A stretch of 6,298 nt of DNA from Nanohaloarchaea archaeon PL-Br10_U2g5 (GCA_001564205.1 LKMY01000109.1:1-6298), one strand, 5' to 3'; numbered from the stretch's first letter, positions 1 to 6,104 are shown. The notes: generated by a model not told the origin, from the sequence alone. A program made the numbers and translations.

Positions 1-735
1 CGCGTCGTCGTCCGGACGCTCGACATCGGCGGCGATAAGGACGTTCCGTACCTCGACCTCCCGCAGGAGTCGAACCCCTTCCTCGGAAGTCGGGGTATCC
101 GGCTGTCTCTCGACGACCATGCCGACCTGTTCGAGACCCAACTCCGGGCGCTGCTCCGCGCCGGGGGCCACGAGCACGGCGACGCTCTCGCGGTCATGTT
201 TCCGATGGTCACCCGGATCGAAGAGATCGAATCGGCGTTGGCGGCCGTTGAGTCAGTGGCCGCCGACCTCGACGAAGCGGGAATCGATCACGCGATCCCC
301 GAACTGGGCGCGATGATCGAGACGCCGGCGACGGTGTTTCTCGCCGACGCGCTCGCCGAGCGACTCGACTTCCTCAGCATCGGCACGAACGACCTCACTC
401 AGTACGTGATGGCGGCCGACCGCGAGAACGACGCGGTCGCCGAGTACCACGACCCGCTCCATCCGGCCGTGTTGCGTGCGATCGATCGGACGACCTCGGC
501 CGCGAGGGACGCCGACGCGTGGGTCGGCATGTGCGGCGAGATGGCCGGCGATCCGGCGTTGACCGAGCTGCTCGTTGGACTCGGACTCGACGAACTCAGC
601 ATGAGCGCAGTTACCGTCCCCGCCGTGAAGCGAGCGGTACAATCGACCGATTCGACGGCGGCACGTGACCTCGCCACCGCGGCGATCGCCTGTGAGACTC
701 GTGGTGCGGTGACTGATCTGCTCGATATCGACTGA
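1..735 (+). CDS. ptsI: PTS enzyme I (phosphoenolpyruvate-protein phosphotransferase), C-terminal part; 5' end outside window
   Basis: Enzyme I is the cytoplasmic first component of the phosphotransferase system: it autophosphorylates from PEP and passes the phosphate to HPr. The open frame runs from base 1 to a TGA at 733-735, giving 244 residues of the PEP-binding TIM-barrel domain. Visible family motifs, in order, are RTLDIGGDK near the edge, NPFLGSRGIR, FPMV, the metal-ligand Glu in AMIETPA (fragment residue 107), the metal-ligand Asp in SIGTNDLTQY (about residue 131) and the active-site Cys in GMCGEMAGD (about residue 178), followed by LGLDELSMS. Full-length enzyme I is about 570 residues, so roughly 325 residues, including the phospho-His domain, lie upstream of the window. 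The first in-frame ATG here (196) is internal and is not the start. It converges on the DHA-kinase operon, whose DhaM subunit needs phosphate from this pathway. The family call is secure. Confidence 0.96.
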   Translation, partial: RVVVRTLDIGGDKDVPYLDLPQESNPFLGSRGIRLSLDDHADLFETQLRALLRAGGHEHGDALAVMFPMVTRIEEIESALAAVESVAADLDEAGIDHAIPELGAMIETPATVFLADALAERLDFLSIGTNDLTQYVMAADRENDAVAEYHDPLHPAVLRAIDRTTSAARDADAWVGMCGEMAGDPALTELLVGLGLDELSMSAVTVPAVKRAVQSTDSTAARDLATAAIACETRGAVTDLLDID

Positions 736-741
736 GTTTGC

Positions 742-1122
742 CTAAAGCTTCTGAATCTCGCGAGCCGCCTCTGCCTGCTCGCAGACGGAATCGAGCGTGG
801 CGGCCGGATCGGTGGCGGCGACGGCCGCGTTGACCGCGCCCTCGAGCACCGGTGCGTCGGCGATGACTGCCTCCGCCTCGCTCATCTCGATCGCGACGTC
901 GGCGTTCATCACGGCGCTGCCGAGGTCGACGAGAACCACGACCCCGTCACCGTCCTCGGCGGCGGCGAGGGCGTCTTCGATCGCGTCGGGAACGGTGCCG
1001 ATCCCGCCTTTTCCATCGCCGCCGACCGGTTCGATCACCGTGTCACCCGCCATCTCCGCGGCGATTTCGACGATTCCCTCCGCGGCGCGCTCGCTGTGTG
1101 AGACGACGACGAGTCCGACCAT
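742..1122 (-). CDS. dhaM: PTS-dependent dihydroxyacetone kinase, phosphotransferase subunit DhaM (single EIIA-Man-type domain)
   Basis: DhaM relays phosphate from phospho-HPr to the ADP held on DhaL. The 126-residue product has the EIIA-mannose-family fold pattern: an N-terminal strand MVGLVVVSHS with the phospho-acceptor His9, a glycine-rich segment near residues 34-42, and the VVVLVDLGSAVMNADVAIEM core typical of DhaM around residues 61-80. E. coli DhaM carries extra HPr-like and EI-like domains; here only the EIIA domain exists, as in the single-domain DhaM type (for example Lactococcus), so free HPr and enzyme I are required. It is the last gene of dhaKLM. Its ATG overlaps the dhaL stop by one base (TGATG), and a GGAGG sits 7 nt upstream, which supports this start. 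The TAG stop lies 6 bp from the convergent ptsI stop. Confidence 0.93.
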   Translation of the reverse strand: MVGLVVVSHSERAAEGIVEIAAEMAGDTVIEPVGGDGKGGIGTVPDAIEDALAAAEDGDGVVVLVDLGSAVMNADVAIEMSEAEAVIADAPVLEGAVNAAVAATDPAATLDSVCEQAEAAREIQKL

Positions 1123-1850
1123 CAGTCGTCCTCCGGCTCGGGAGCAGTCGCGTCCGCCGTCTCCGCGTCGTCCGGGATCGTCGGGGAGGTCGCATCGGTT
1201 TCGGGGATCTCTGCGCCGGAGTGGTCGGCGGCGACGGAGAGCAGCTCTTCGAGGATGTACAGGGTGCTCGTTGCGCCGGGATCTTGGTGGCCCACCGAGC
1301 GCCAGCCGAGATAGGAGGCACGCCCTTTGCGAGCCCGGATCGGGACGGTAAACGCGACACCGCGTTCGGCCGCGTCGACGGCCTTCGCCAGGGCTTCGAG
1401 GGGCGGAAGTTCGTCCGTCTCGACGGATTTTTTGAACGTGTGGACCGCCGGCGTGAGCGCGTCGACCATCGTCTGATCGCCGAGACGGGCGTCGCCGCGA
1501 TCCTCGACTTTTTCCAGATATGTCTCGGCGAACGCGACCGCGCTCTCGGCGGTGACGCCGCCTTCGAGCTCGACGCCCGCGAACACGAGCGAGCCGCCGA
1601 AGAGCGGGCCAGACGCCCCGCCAACTTCGGACATAAGCGTCTTCCCGACCGTCTTGGCGACGGTCTGGGCGTCCGGATCGCCGAGGTCGCGGGCGGCGTC
1701 GGCCGCGGCCGACCAGCCGCGAGCCATGTTGCCGCCGTGGTCGGCGTCGCCGATGGCAGAATCGAGCTGCGTCAGGTGTTTGCGCTCGCGCTCGATCCGG
1801 TCGGCGACCGCCTCGACTACCGCGACGGCGGCCTCTCCGTCCTCGGTCAT
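1122..1850 (-). CDS. dhaL: Dihydroxyacetone kinase, ADP-binding phosphotransferase subunit DhaL
   Basis: DhaL holds ADP as a bound cofactor that is re-phosphorylated by DhaM and then phosphorylates DHA on DhaK. The 242-residue product shows the Mg-nucleotide site LDSAIGDADHGGNM with Asp30, Asp35 and Asp37, the same numbers as in E. coli DhaL. It also has the GGASGPLFG loop (77-85), GDQTMVDAL (124-132) and the helical C-terminal signature RKGRASYLGWRSVGHQDPGA (174-193). After about residue 210, the usual family end, comes an extra tail of some 30 residues rich in Asp, Glu, Pro, Thr and Ala, which is unusual and probably disordered. The start is the ATG at 1850, because the frame upstream is Arg-rich and reads antisense-like through dhaK. 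The ATGA overlap with the dhaK stop points to translational coupling; no SD is visible. Confidence 0.95.
   Translation of the reverse strand: MTEDGEAAVAVVEAVADRIERERKHLTQLDSAIGDADHGGNMARGWSAAADAARDLGDPDAQTVAKTVGKTLMSEVGGASGPLFGGSLVFAGVELEGGVTAESAVAFAETYLEKVEDRGDARLGDQTMVDALTPAVHTFKKSVETDELPPLEALAKAVDAAERGVAFTVPIRARKGRASYLGWRSVGHQDPGATSTLYILEELLSVAADHSGAEIPETDATSPTIPDDAETADATAPEPEDD
1130..1134 (-). promoter_or_regulatory. Shine-Dalgarno sequence of dhaM
   Basis: On the minus strand GGAGG lies 7 nt before the dhaM ATG, inside the last codons of dhaL. It matches the anti-SD CCUCC of archaeal 16S rRNA. It is the only good SD seen before a gene start in the window, and it fits an internal operon gene, whereas the other starts look leaderless or translationally coupled. 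Confidence 0.6.
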
Positions 1851-2845
1851 TGGACGGCCAACGCCGGCGTATCTGCGGGCGCGCCCAGCAGCTCCTTCAG
1901 CTCGTCGTCGACGGCGCAGACGGTGATCGACGCGCCGGCCATGTCGAGCGAGGTCATGTAGTCGCCAACCCACGCGTCCCACGTCTCCAGATCATGCTCG
2001 CCGAGGAGTTCCTGAAGCCGGCGGTTGACGACGAACAGCTCCATCTGCGGGGTGCCGCCCATCCCGTTGACGATAGTGAGCACCTCCTGTCCGGCGTCGA
2101 GGTCGAGGTCGTCGAGGACGGCCTCAGTCAGCCTGTCGGTCACCGCGTCGGCAGACATGGTCTCGGCGCGCTCGGTGCCGGGCTCCCCGTGGATCCCGAT
2201 GCCGAGCTCGATCTCGTCGTCGCCGAGATCGAACGTGGGCTCACCCTTCTCGGGAGTGGTACACGAGGTGAGTGCGATTCCCATCGTGCCGACGTTGTCG
2301 ATCACTTTCTGTGCGACGCGTTTGACCTCGGAAAGCTCGCCGCCCTCGGCGGCCTTTGCGCCGGCGGCCTTGTGGACGAGGATGGTTCCACAGACGCCGC
2401 GGCGCCCGGAGGTGTACAGCGAGTCTTCCACCGCCACGTCGTCGTCGACCACGACGCTGTCGACTTCGACGCCCTCCATCTCGGCGAGTTCGATGGCGGT
2501 CTCGAAGTTCATCACGTCGCCCTCGTAGTTCTTGATGATCGCGAGGACGCCGTCGCCTGCATCGCAGGCGTCGATCAACGCCTCGAACTCGTCTGCGGTC
2601 GGCGAAGAGAAGACGCCGCCTGCGGCCGCCCCGTCGAGCATCCCGTCGCCGATGAAGCCCGCGTGGGTCGGCTCGTGGCCGCTACCACCGCCCGTGACGA
2701 GCGCGACTTTCTCCGCTACGGGCCCGTCGTCGCGAACGAGCACTTGCGTCTCCGGGAGTCGCCGGAGCCGGTCCGGGTACGCCGCAGTCATCCCGTCGAG
2801 CATCTCGTCGACGACGTCGTCCGGATCGTTGATCAACTTTTTCAT
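1847..2845 (-). CDS. dhaK: Dihydroxyacetone kinase, substrate-binding subunit DhaK
   Basis: DhaK binds DHA covalently as a hemiaminal on a histidine and presents it to DhaL, yielding DHAP. The 332-residue product covers the whole family length. It starts MKKLINDP and has the TGGGSGHEPTHAGF motif with His57, AIIKNYEGDVMNF with Lys105 and Asp110, and LGIGIHGEPG with His219. These correspond to E. coli His56, Lys104, Asp109 and His218 with a constant shift of one. NGMGGTPQMEL (260-270) and the DMAGASIT end are also present. The frame is open for 72 more codons upstream, but that part crosses the AT-rich promoter and has no family similarity, so the ATG at 2845 is chosen. It is the first gene of dhaKLM and overlaps dhaL by 4 bp. 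No dhaR-like activator or glycerol dehydrogenase gene is in the window. Confidence 0.96.
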   Translation of the reverse strand: MKKLINDPDDVVDEMLDGMTAAYPDRLRRLPETQVLVRDDGPVAEKVALVTGGGSGHEPTHAGFIGDGMLDGAAAGGVFSSPTADEFEALIDACDAGDGVLAIIKNYEGDVMNFETAIELAEMEGVEVDSVVVDDDVAVEDSLYTSGRRGVCGTILVHKAAGAKAAEGGELSEVKRVAQKVIDNVGTMGIALTSCTTPEKGEPTFDLGDDEIELGIGIHGEPGTERAETMSADAVTDRLTEAVLDDLDLDAGQEVLTIVNGMGGTPQMELFVVNRRLQELLGEHDLETWDAWVGDYMTSLDMAGASITVCAVDDELKELLGAPADTPALAVQ

Positions 2846-2872
2846 AATCAATGTCAATGATACTCCGTGTCC

Positions 2873-2880
2873 AATTAAAG
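2873..2880 (-). promoter_or_regulatory. TATA-like box of the dhaKLM operon
   Basis: On the minus strand the sequence CTTTAATT lies about 31 bp upstream of the dhaK ATG, in otherwise GC-rich DNA. The distance would place transcription initiation within a few bases of the ATG, so the mRNA would be leaderless or nearly so. No SD stands at a functional distance; a GGAG at 2863-2866 is too far away. The call rests on position and composition only. Confidence 0.5.
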
Positions 2881-2926
2881 CTAGTGGGGGGTTCAGCCCT
2901 CGAATTGCCCGTTTGGCCGGTCCGGT

Positions 2927-2940
2927 ACTCCTCTCGGAGT
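2927..2940. repeat. Short inverted repeat in the dhaK / 2975 divergent promoter region
   Basis: ACTCC and GGAGT flank a 4-base centre (TCTC), giving a perfect 5-bp dyad. It lies just upstream of the TATA-like box for the gene at 2975 and about 82 bp upstream of the dhaK start. The position suits an operator, but a 5-bp arm can arise by chance. No regulator is identified. Confidence 0.3.
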
Positions 2941-2943
2941 GGG

Positions 2944-2951
2944 GTTCATAC
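2944..2951 (+). promoter_or_regulatory. Possible promoter of the gene at 2975
   Basis: GTTCATAC is centred about 27 bp before the ATG at 2975, with no SD in between. This spacing fits a leaderless haloarchaeal promoter, although the box is only partly TATA-like. Confidence 0.4.
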
Positions 2952-2974
2952 CCGTGAAGCTCGTTTCGACAACT

Positions 2975-3670
2975 ATGACGCAAGAGGCCGCGATCGAGGG
3001 CGTCGAGCGCTTCGTCGACCGGACGGTCGACGCGACCCGGCGGGAATTCAGAGTCGGTCACGCACTCCGAGGCACGGGACTGGGGCCGGGCGGCGCCCTC
3101 GTCGACAGGCTCCGCCGCGATGCCGACGCACTGGAGCGACGGGTCGTCGGCCCCGAGCTCGATACGTACCGCCAGCGGTCGATCGAGCAGTTCGAGGTGG
3201 TCTTGGCGTACGCCGACAGCGAGGAACCGATCGACGCGTTCACCGACGACCTGCTCGAACGCGACAGCTACCTCGAGTCACTGGACCCCGCCGCCTCTCC
3301 AGACGCACGCGAGGCGGTTGTCGACGACCTCCTCGCTCGCTTGGAGCGATTGGGAGACGGGATCGAGCCGCTCGTTCGCCGGCCGGAAGACGAGTTCTGG
3401 CCTGCGGTGATGGCCGCATACGACCGCCCAGCCGCGATCGAACTCGTTGAGGTGGCATTTCCGTTCACCGGTCCGCTTCGCGACCACCGCGACGCCTTCG
3501 CGTTCACCGTCGAAATCGACCCCGGTGCGATCCTCGGTGGCGCGCTCGCGAAGGGGTTGCCCACGGCGACGATCGATTACACGGACGAAGCCATCCGCGC
3601 AATGAGGCGCGCCGAGCGGCAGGTCGTCCACGAGACGACGCGAGAGATCGAAGCGCGATTCCGTGAGTAG
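2975..3670 (+). CDS. Conserved-looking haloarchaeal hypothetical protein, acidic and helical, 231 aa
   Basis: I do not recognise this protein. It has 231 residues, no signal peptide and no membrane segment; the longest apolar stretch (about 184-196) is short and glycine-rich. The N-terminal half is rich in charged residues and looks helical (residues 2-30, 41-78 and 112-135). A drier segment, EFWPAVMAAYDRPAAIELVE (140-159), leads to AFPFTGPLRDHRDAF (161-175) and EIDPGAILGG (180-189), and the protein ends in a charged helix (203-231). No metal-binding Cys/His cluster, Walker motif or helix-turn-helix is obvious. Acidic composition and GC-rich third positions support a real gene. An in-frame ATG at 2939 would add 12 residues, but it precedes the likely promoter, so 2975 is preferred. 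It diverges from dhaK across 129 bp and so may share control with it, but nothing in its sequence links it to DHA use. Confidence 0.75.
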   Translation: MTQEAAIEGVERFVDRTVDATRREFRVGHALRGTGLGPGGALVDRLRRDADALERRVVGPELDTYRQRSIEQFEVVLAYADSEEPIDAFTDDLLERDSYLESLDPAASPDAREAVVDDLLARLERLGDGIEPLVRRPEDEFWPAVMAAYDRPAAIELVEVAFPFTGPLRDHRDAFAFTVEIDPGAILGGALAKGLPTATIDYTDEAIRAMRRAERQVVHETTREIEARFRE

Positions 3671-3744
3671 CGGTAGTTCGTCACCGTCGACTCGTTTGAC
3701 GGGTCCGTGCAGTGCGCACCTGAACACACGGTAATCCGTTCACA

Positions 3745-4233
3745 TTACGTCTCTGTCAGTTCACGAACGATCCTGTCGATGTCGTTGAGCGGTTTCATCT
3801 CCCACTTGTCCCAGTTGTCCTCTGCCTCCCACCGGTATCGAACCGTTCTATCACCGTCGATAAGTACCGCGCCTCGTTTGGGGTGTCGTCTCCCGTCTTC
3901 CTGCTGTTCGATCATTCCATACGCCTCATAGACGTTTTTGTCGACATCGGTGAGCAGCGGATACGAGATGTGGTTGTCGTGACTGAATTTTCGATGACTG
4001 TAGGGGCCATCAGTAGAGATGCCGAGAACGCCGGCGTCGTCGTTGAACGTCAGGAACTCCATGTCGTTGATTTCGCACATTTGGTCCGTACAAACGGGGC
4101 TGTAATCGTGAATATAAAAAACGAGCACGGTCGGACGACCATTCGCGAACTCAGAGAGCGTGAACTCTCGTATTTCTTCTCCTCGTGTACCCTCCAGCGT
4201 AAAACCAGGAGCCGTATCTCCAGTTCCGACCAT
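3745..4233 (-). CDS. Peroxiredoxin-like redoxin-domain protein, PrxQ/BCP type
   Basis: This is a thioredoxin-fold AhpC/TSA-family protein that would reduce hydroperoxides in the cytoplasm through a peroxidatic cysteine. The product has 162 residues from the ATG at 4233; an in-frame GTG at 4239 would add two. It shows GDTAPGFTL near the start, the strand PTVLVFYIHD, and SPVCTDQMC with the likely peroxidatic Cys48 and a second Cys53 five residues on, the CxxxxC layout of PrxQ/BCP enzymes. The conserved Arg120 is in PKRGAVLIDGD. The usual proline of the Pxxx(T/S)xxC motif is an isoleucine (FYIHDYSPVC). A Trp-rich segment (about 135-146) follows. Base composition is lower than in its neighbours: sampled 60-base stretches are 45-50% GC against about 80% in a sampled dhaL stretch, which could mean recent acquisition. 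It converges on the gene at 2975 across 74 bp and is a single-gene unit. Confidence 0.85.
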   Translation of the reverse strand: MVGTGDTAPGFTLEGTRGEEIREFTLSEFANGRPTVLVFYIHDYSPVCTDQMCEINDMEFLTFNDDAGVLGISTDGPYSHRKFSHDNHISYPLLTDVDKNVYEAYGMIEQQEDGRRHPKRGAVLIDGDRTVRYRWEAEDNWDKWEMKPLNDIDRIVRELTET

Positions 4234-4252
4234 ACACACTACTGTTTATAAG

Positions 4253-4263
4253 AAATAATAAAA
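4253..4263 (-). promoter_or_regulatory. AT-rich promoter element of the peroxiredoxin gene
   Basis: On the minus strand TTTTATTATTT is centred about 25 bp upstream of the ATG at 4233, the distance expected for a leaderless haloarchaeal transcript. A second AT-rich box, TTATAAA, follows at 4245-4251 but is too close to the start. No SD is visible. Confidence 0.45.
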
Positions 4264-4279
4264 TTGCGGGTGATTCCCG
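4253..4279 (-). terminator. Possible weak terminator after the amidase gene, overlapping the peroxiredoxin promoter
   Basis: On the minus strand a small hairpin CGGG-AATCA-CCCG (4267-4279) is followed by CAATTTTATTATTT. It lies about 70 bp beyond the amidase stop at 4349. Archaeal termination often needs only a T-rich tract, so this could end the amidase transcript, but the stem is just 4 bp and the same AT-rich tract serves as a promoter. Confidence 0.25.
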
Positions 4280-4348
4280 GAGAGTCATATCGTTCTTTTT
4301 CAACGGTTACGACGCAACCGACCAGCCGAACTGTATCACGCACTCTCT

Positions 4349-5854
4349 TCACTCGGTGAATCGGTCCGGCGGTCGCCGATGGTCGCTCACCTGCTCGAAG
4401 CCGTATGCCAGCTCGAACAGTCGGGGCTCGCCGAACTCCCGACCGAGCAACTCGACCCCGACAGGGAGACCGCCGTCGGTGAACCCGCCCGGGACGACGA
4501 CCGCCGGCAGGCCCGTGTGGGCGGCCAGTTCGCAGTTCATCTCCTGGAACGGCTGGTTCTCGGGAATCTCGACCGGCGGAACCCGTGACGGCGGGTAGAG
4601 GAGTGCATCGAGGTCGTCGTCGGTCATTCGCGCGAGCACCGTCTGTTTGATCTGGTCGCGTCGGCGGAGCCGACGCAGGTAGCCCGTGTCCGAATCCAGC
4701 GTGTTGGAATCGCCGTCGAGGATCGACGTGCCCTCGAAGCGCGCCTCTACCGACGGATGGAGTGTTCCCGAAGCGACGAGATCGCTGAGCGAGTCGACCG
4801 GCGCCCCGTCGCCGAGATCGGCGAGATACGCGTCGAACTCGCGGGCGAACTCGTACTCGAGCGTCCGGGCGCTCTCGAGGAACGACTGGTCGATAACGTC
4901 GACGGGGTCAACGACCGTGGCGCCCGCCGCCGCCATCTCTGCGATAGCGTCTTCCACGGTCTCAGTCACCGCCGCTGCCGCGCTCTCCGGAGCGCTCGAC
5001 TCGTCACGCAACCCGAAGAACTGTCGAGCGACGCCGATCCGGGCACCGCTGAGCCCGTCCGAGTCGAGGTGGGCCGTGTAGCCGCCGTCGGGGACGCGCC
5101 CGTCGCCGAGTGCCGTCATCGGATCCGCGGGATCGTACCCGGCCAGCACCTCGAGCATCCGTGCGGCGTCTTCGACCGTTCGCGTGATCGGACCGGCCGT
5201 GTCCTGGGTGGCAGTTAGCGGGACGATTCCCGTGCGGCTGACGAGCCCCATCGTCGGGCGGACGCCGACCACGTCGTTGAACGCCGGGGGCGACCGCACC
5301 GACGAGCAGGTGTCGCTCCCGGTTCCGACGGCGCCCAAGTTGGCCGCGATGGCCGCGGCCGTGCCGCCGCTAGAGCCGGACGGTCGCCGGTCGAGATCGT
5401 AGGCGTTTCGCGTCGCGCCGCCCAGCGAACTGACCGTGTCGACGCCGAAGGAGAGCTCCTGCAGGTTGGCTTTCGCGAGAACGATCGCTCCCGCCTCGCG
5501 GAGGCGTTCGACGACGCACGCGTCGCGCGGCGGCACCGACTCGGCGAGCGCGACCGACCCCGCCGTCGTCGGCATGTCGTGCGTATCTTGGTTGTCCTTG
5601 AGTACGACCGGCACGCCGTGGAGCGGCCCGACGAACCCGTCGTCCGTGAACGCTGCGTCGAGTTCGCGGGCCCGCGCTCCGGCGTCGTCGTTCACGGTGA
5701 GGATCGCGTTCAGCTCGTCGTCGTAGACGTCGATACGCGTTAGATACCGTTCGACAAGCGTCTCGGCCGTAAGGGTACCCGTTGAAAAAGCGTCGTGGAT
5801 GTCGGCGATCGACGTCTCCGTCAGCGAAAACGAGTCGGCAGGTGCGGCGGTCAT
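4349..5854 (-). CDS. Amidase-signature family hydrolase (amidase)
   Basis: This cytoplasmic 501-residue enzyme of the amidase-signature family hydrolyses an amide bond of unknown substrate. The Ser-cisSer-Lys triad is intact: Lys86 in GVPVVLKDN, cis-Ser161 in RPSGSSGGTAAA and nucleophile Ser185 in GSDTCSSVRSPPAF. The spacings of 75 and 24 residues equal those I recall for bacterial GatA (Lys79, Ser154, Ser178). VGVRPTMGLVSRTGIVPL (197-214) and the C-terminal HTGLPAVVVPGGF / GGLPVGVELLG (446-471) complete the fold. The middle region (about 240-440) is variable in the family and probably sets substrate range. Usual GatA has DTGGSIR; here the two glycines are Cys183-Ser184, as in several non-GatA amidases. 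The length and the absence of gatB or gatC nearby also argue against GatA. The ATG at 5854 is placed by the promoter 27 bp upstream. It appears to be transcribed alone. Confidence 0.93.
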   Translation of the reverse strand: MTAAPADSFSLTETSIADIHDAFSTGTLTAETLVERYLTRIDVYDDELNAILTVNDDAGARARELDAAFTDDGFVGPLHGVPVVLKDNQDTHDMPTTAGSVALAESVPPRDACVVERLREAGAIVLAKANLQELSFGVDTVSSLGGATRNAYDLDRRPSGSSGGTAAAIAANLGAVGTGSDTCSSVRSPPAFNDVVGVRPTMGLVSRTGIVPLTATQDTAGPITRTVEDAARMLEVLAGYDPADPMTALGDGRVPDGGYTAHLDSDGLSGARIGVARQFFGLRDESSAPESAAAAVTETVEDAIAEMAAAGATVVDPVDVIDQSFLESARTLEYEFAREFDAYLADLGDGAPVDSLSDLVASGTLHPSVEARFEGTSILDGDSNTLDSDTGYLRRLRRRDQIKQTVLARMTDDDLDALLYPPSRVPPVEIPENQPFQEMNCELAAHTGLPAVVVPGGFTDGGLPVGVELLGREFGEPRLFELAYGFEQVSDHRRPPDRFTE

Positions 5855-5873
5855 GCTCGTGTTTGCTGTGAGA

Positions 5874-5881
5874 GATAAATA
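5874..5881 (-). promoter_or_regulatory. TATA-like box of the amidase gene
   Basis: On the minus strand TATTTATC is centred about 24 bp before the ATG at 5854 and is flanked by GC-rich DNA. The 19 bp between the box and the start contain no SD, so a leaderless transcript is likely. It is the clearest protein-gene promoter in the window. Confidence 0.6.
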
Positions 5882-5954
5882 GGTGTTCGCCCTGTGTGCC
5901 GAGCATGGATACCCAACGGACTGAAACTGAGAGAGTCGATCGGCGTCGGGATTG

Positions 5955-5964
5955 CTCAGCTGAG
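5955..5964. repeat. Perfect 10-bp palindrome
   Basis: CTCAGCTGAG is a perfect dyad with no spacer, located about 75-80 bp upstream of the amidase TATA-like box. It could be a regulator site, but a palindrome of this length can occur by chance. Confidence 0.35.
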
Positions 5965-5982
5965 ATACACGGAAACGGAGCG

Positions 5983-5994
5983 TTTCGATCGAAA
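5983..5994. repeat. Perfect 12-bp palindrome
   Basis: TTTCGATCGAAA is a perfect dyad centred 29 bp from the neighbouring 10-bp palindrome. It is more AT-rich than its surroundings. It could be a protein-binding site; no function is assigned. Confidence 0.4.
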
Positions 5995-6093
5995 ATCACG
6001 CCGACACTACCTCGGTCACCCCCGATCGCGGGAGTGCGTGGGTCACCGGCGCAAAACTCCTCGGAGAATCCGCGAGACCGGTTGCTCTTGAGT

Positions 6094-6104
6094 GGTAGAA
6101 TACC
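6094..6104. repeat. Small hairpin GGTA-GAA-TACC, third member of the hairpin cluster
   Basis: A 4-bp perfect stem with a 3-base loop directly abuts the large hairpin at 6105. It is weak on its own and listed because of its position. Confidence 0.3.

Larger units (their letters stand above)
5882..6093. other. Intergenic stretch between the amidase promoter and the hairpin cluster; no gene seen
   Basis: Together with the hairpins to its right and the amidase promoter to its left, this forms a 317-bp gap without a protein gene. The reading frames crossing it are Arg/Ser/Pro-rich, run into the tRNA or the amidase, and lack the acidic composition of the real proteins. It contains two short palindromes (listed separately) and two direct copies of GGTCACC at 6014-6020 and 6041-6047. 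I see no known RNA family here. Confidence 0.6.

Noticed and set aside
1098..1961. Long plus-strand open frame opposite dhaL (287 codons)
   Set aside because: It lies antisense to a clearly conserved gene. Its product is Arg-rich and unlike haloarchaeal proteins. GC-rich codon bias keeps opposite frames open.
1850..2860. Plus-strand open frame spanning all of dhaK antisense (336 codons)
   Set aside because: The product is a His/Val/Arg/Asp mirror of the dhaK codons with no recognisable domain. The open frame follows from the base composition.
3684..3702. CCGTC / GACGG inverted repeat between the two convergent genes as a terminator
   Set aside because: The stem is only 5 bp with a 9-base loop and no T-tract on either strand.
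4349..5854. The amidase as GatA of the Glu-tRNA(Gln) amidotransferase
   Set aside because: The triad spacing matches GatA, but the product is longer, the nucleophile motif is DTCSSVR rather than DTGGSIR, and no gatB or gatC is adjacent.
6014..6047. Two direct copies of GGTCACC as a repeat array
   Set aside because: There are only two 7-bp copies, 27 bp apart, with no further unit. This is expected by chance in GC-rich DNA.
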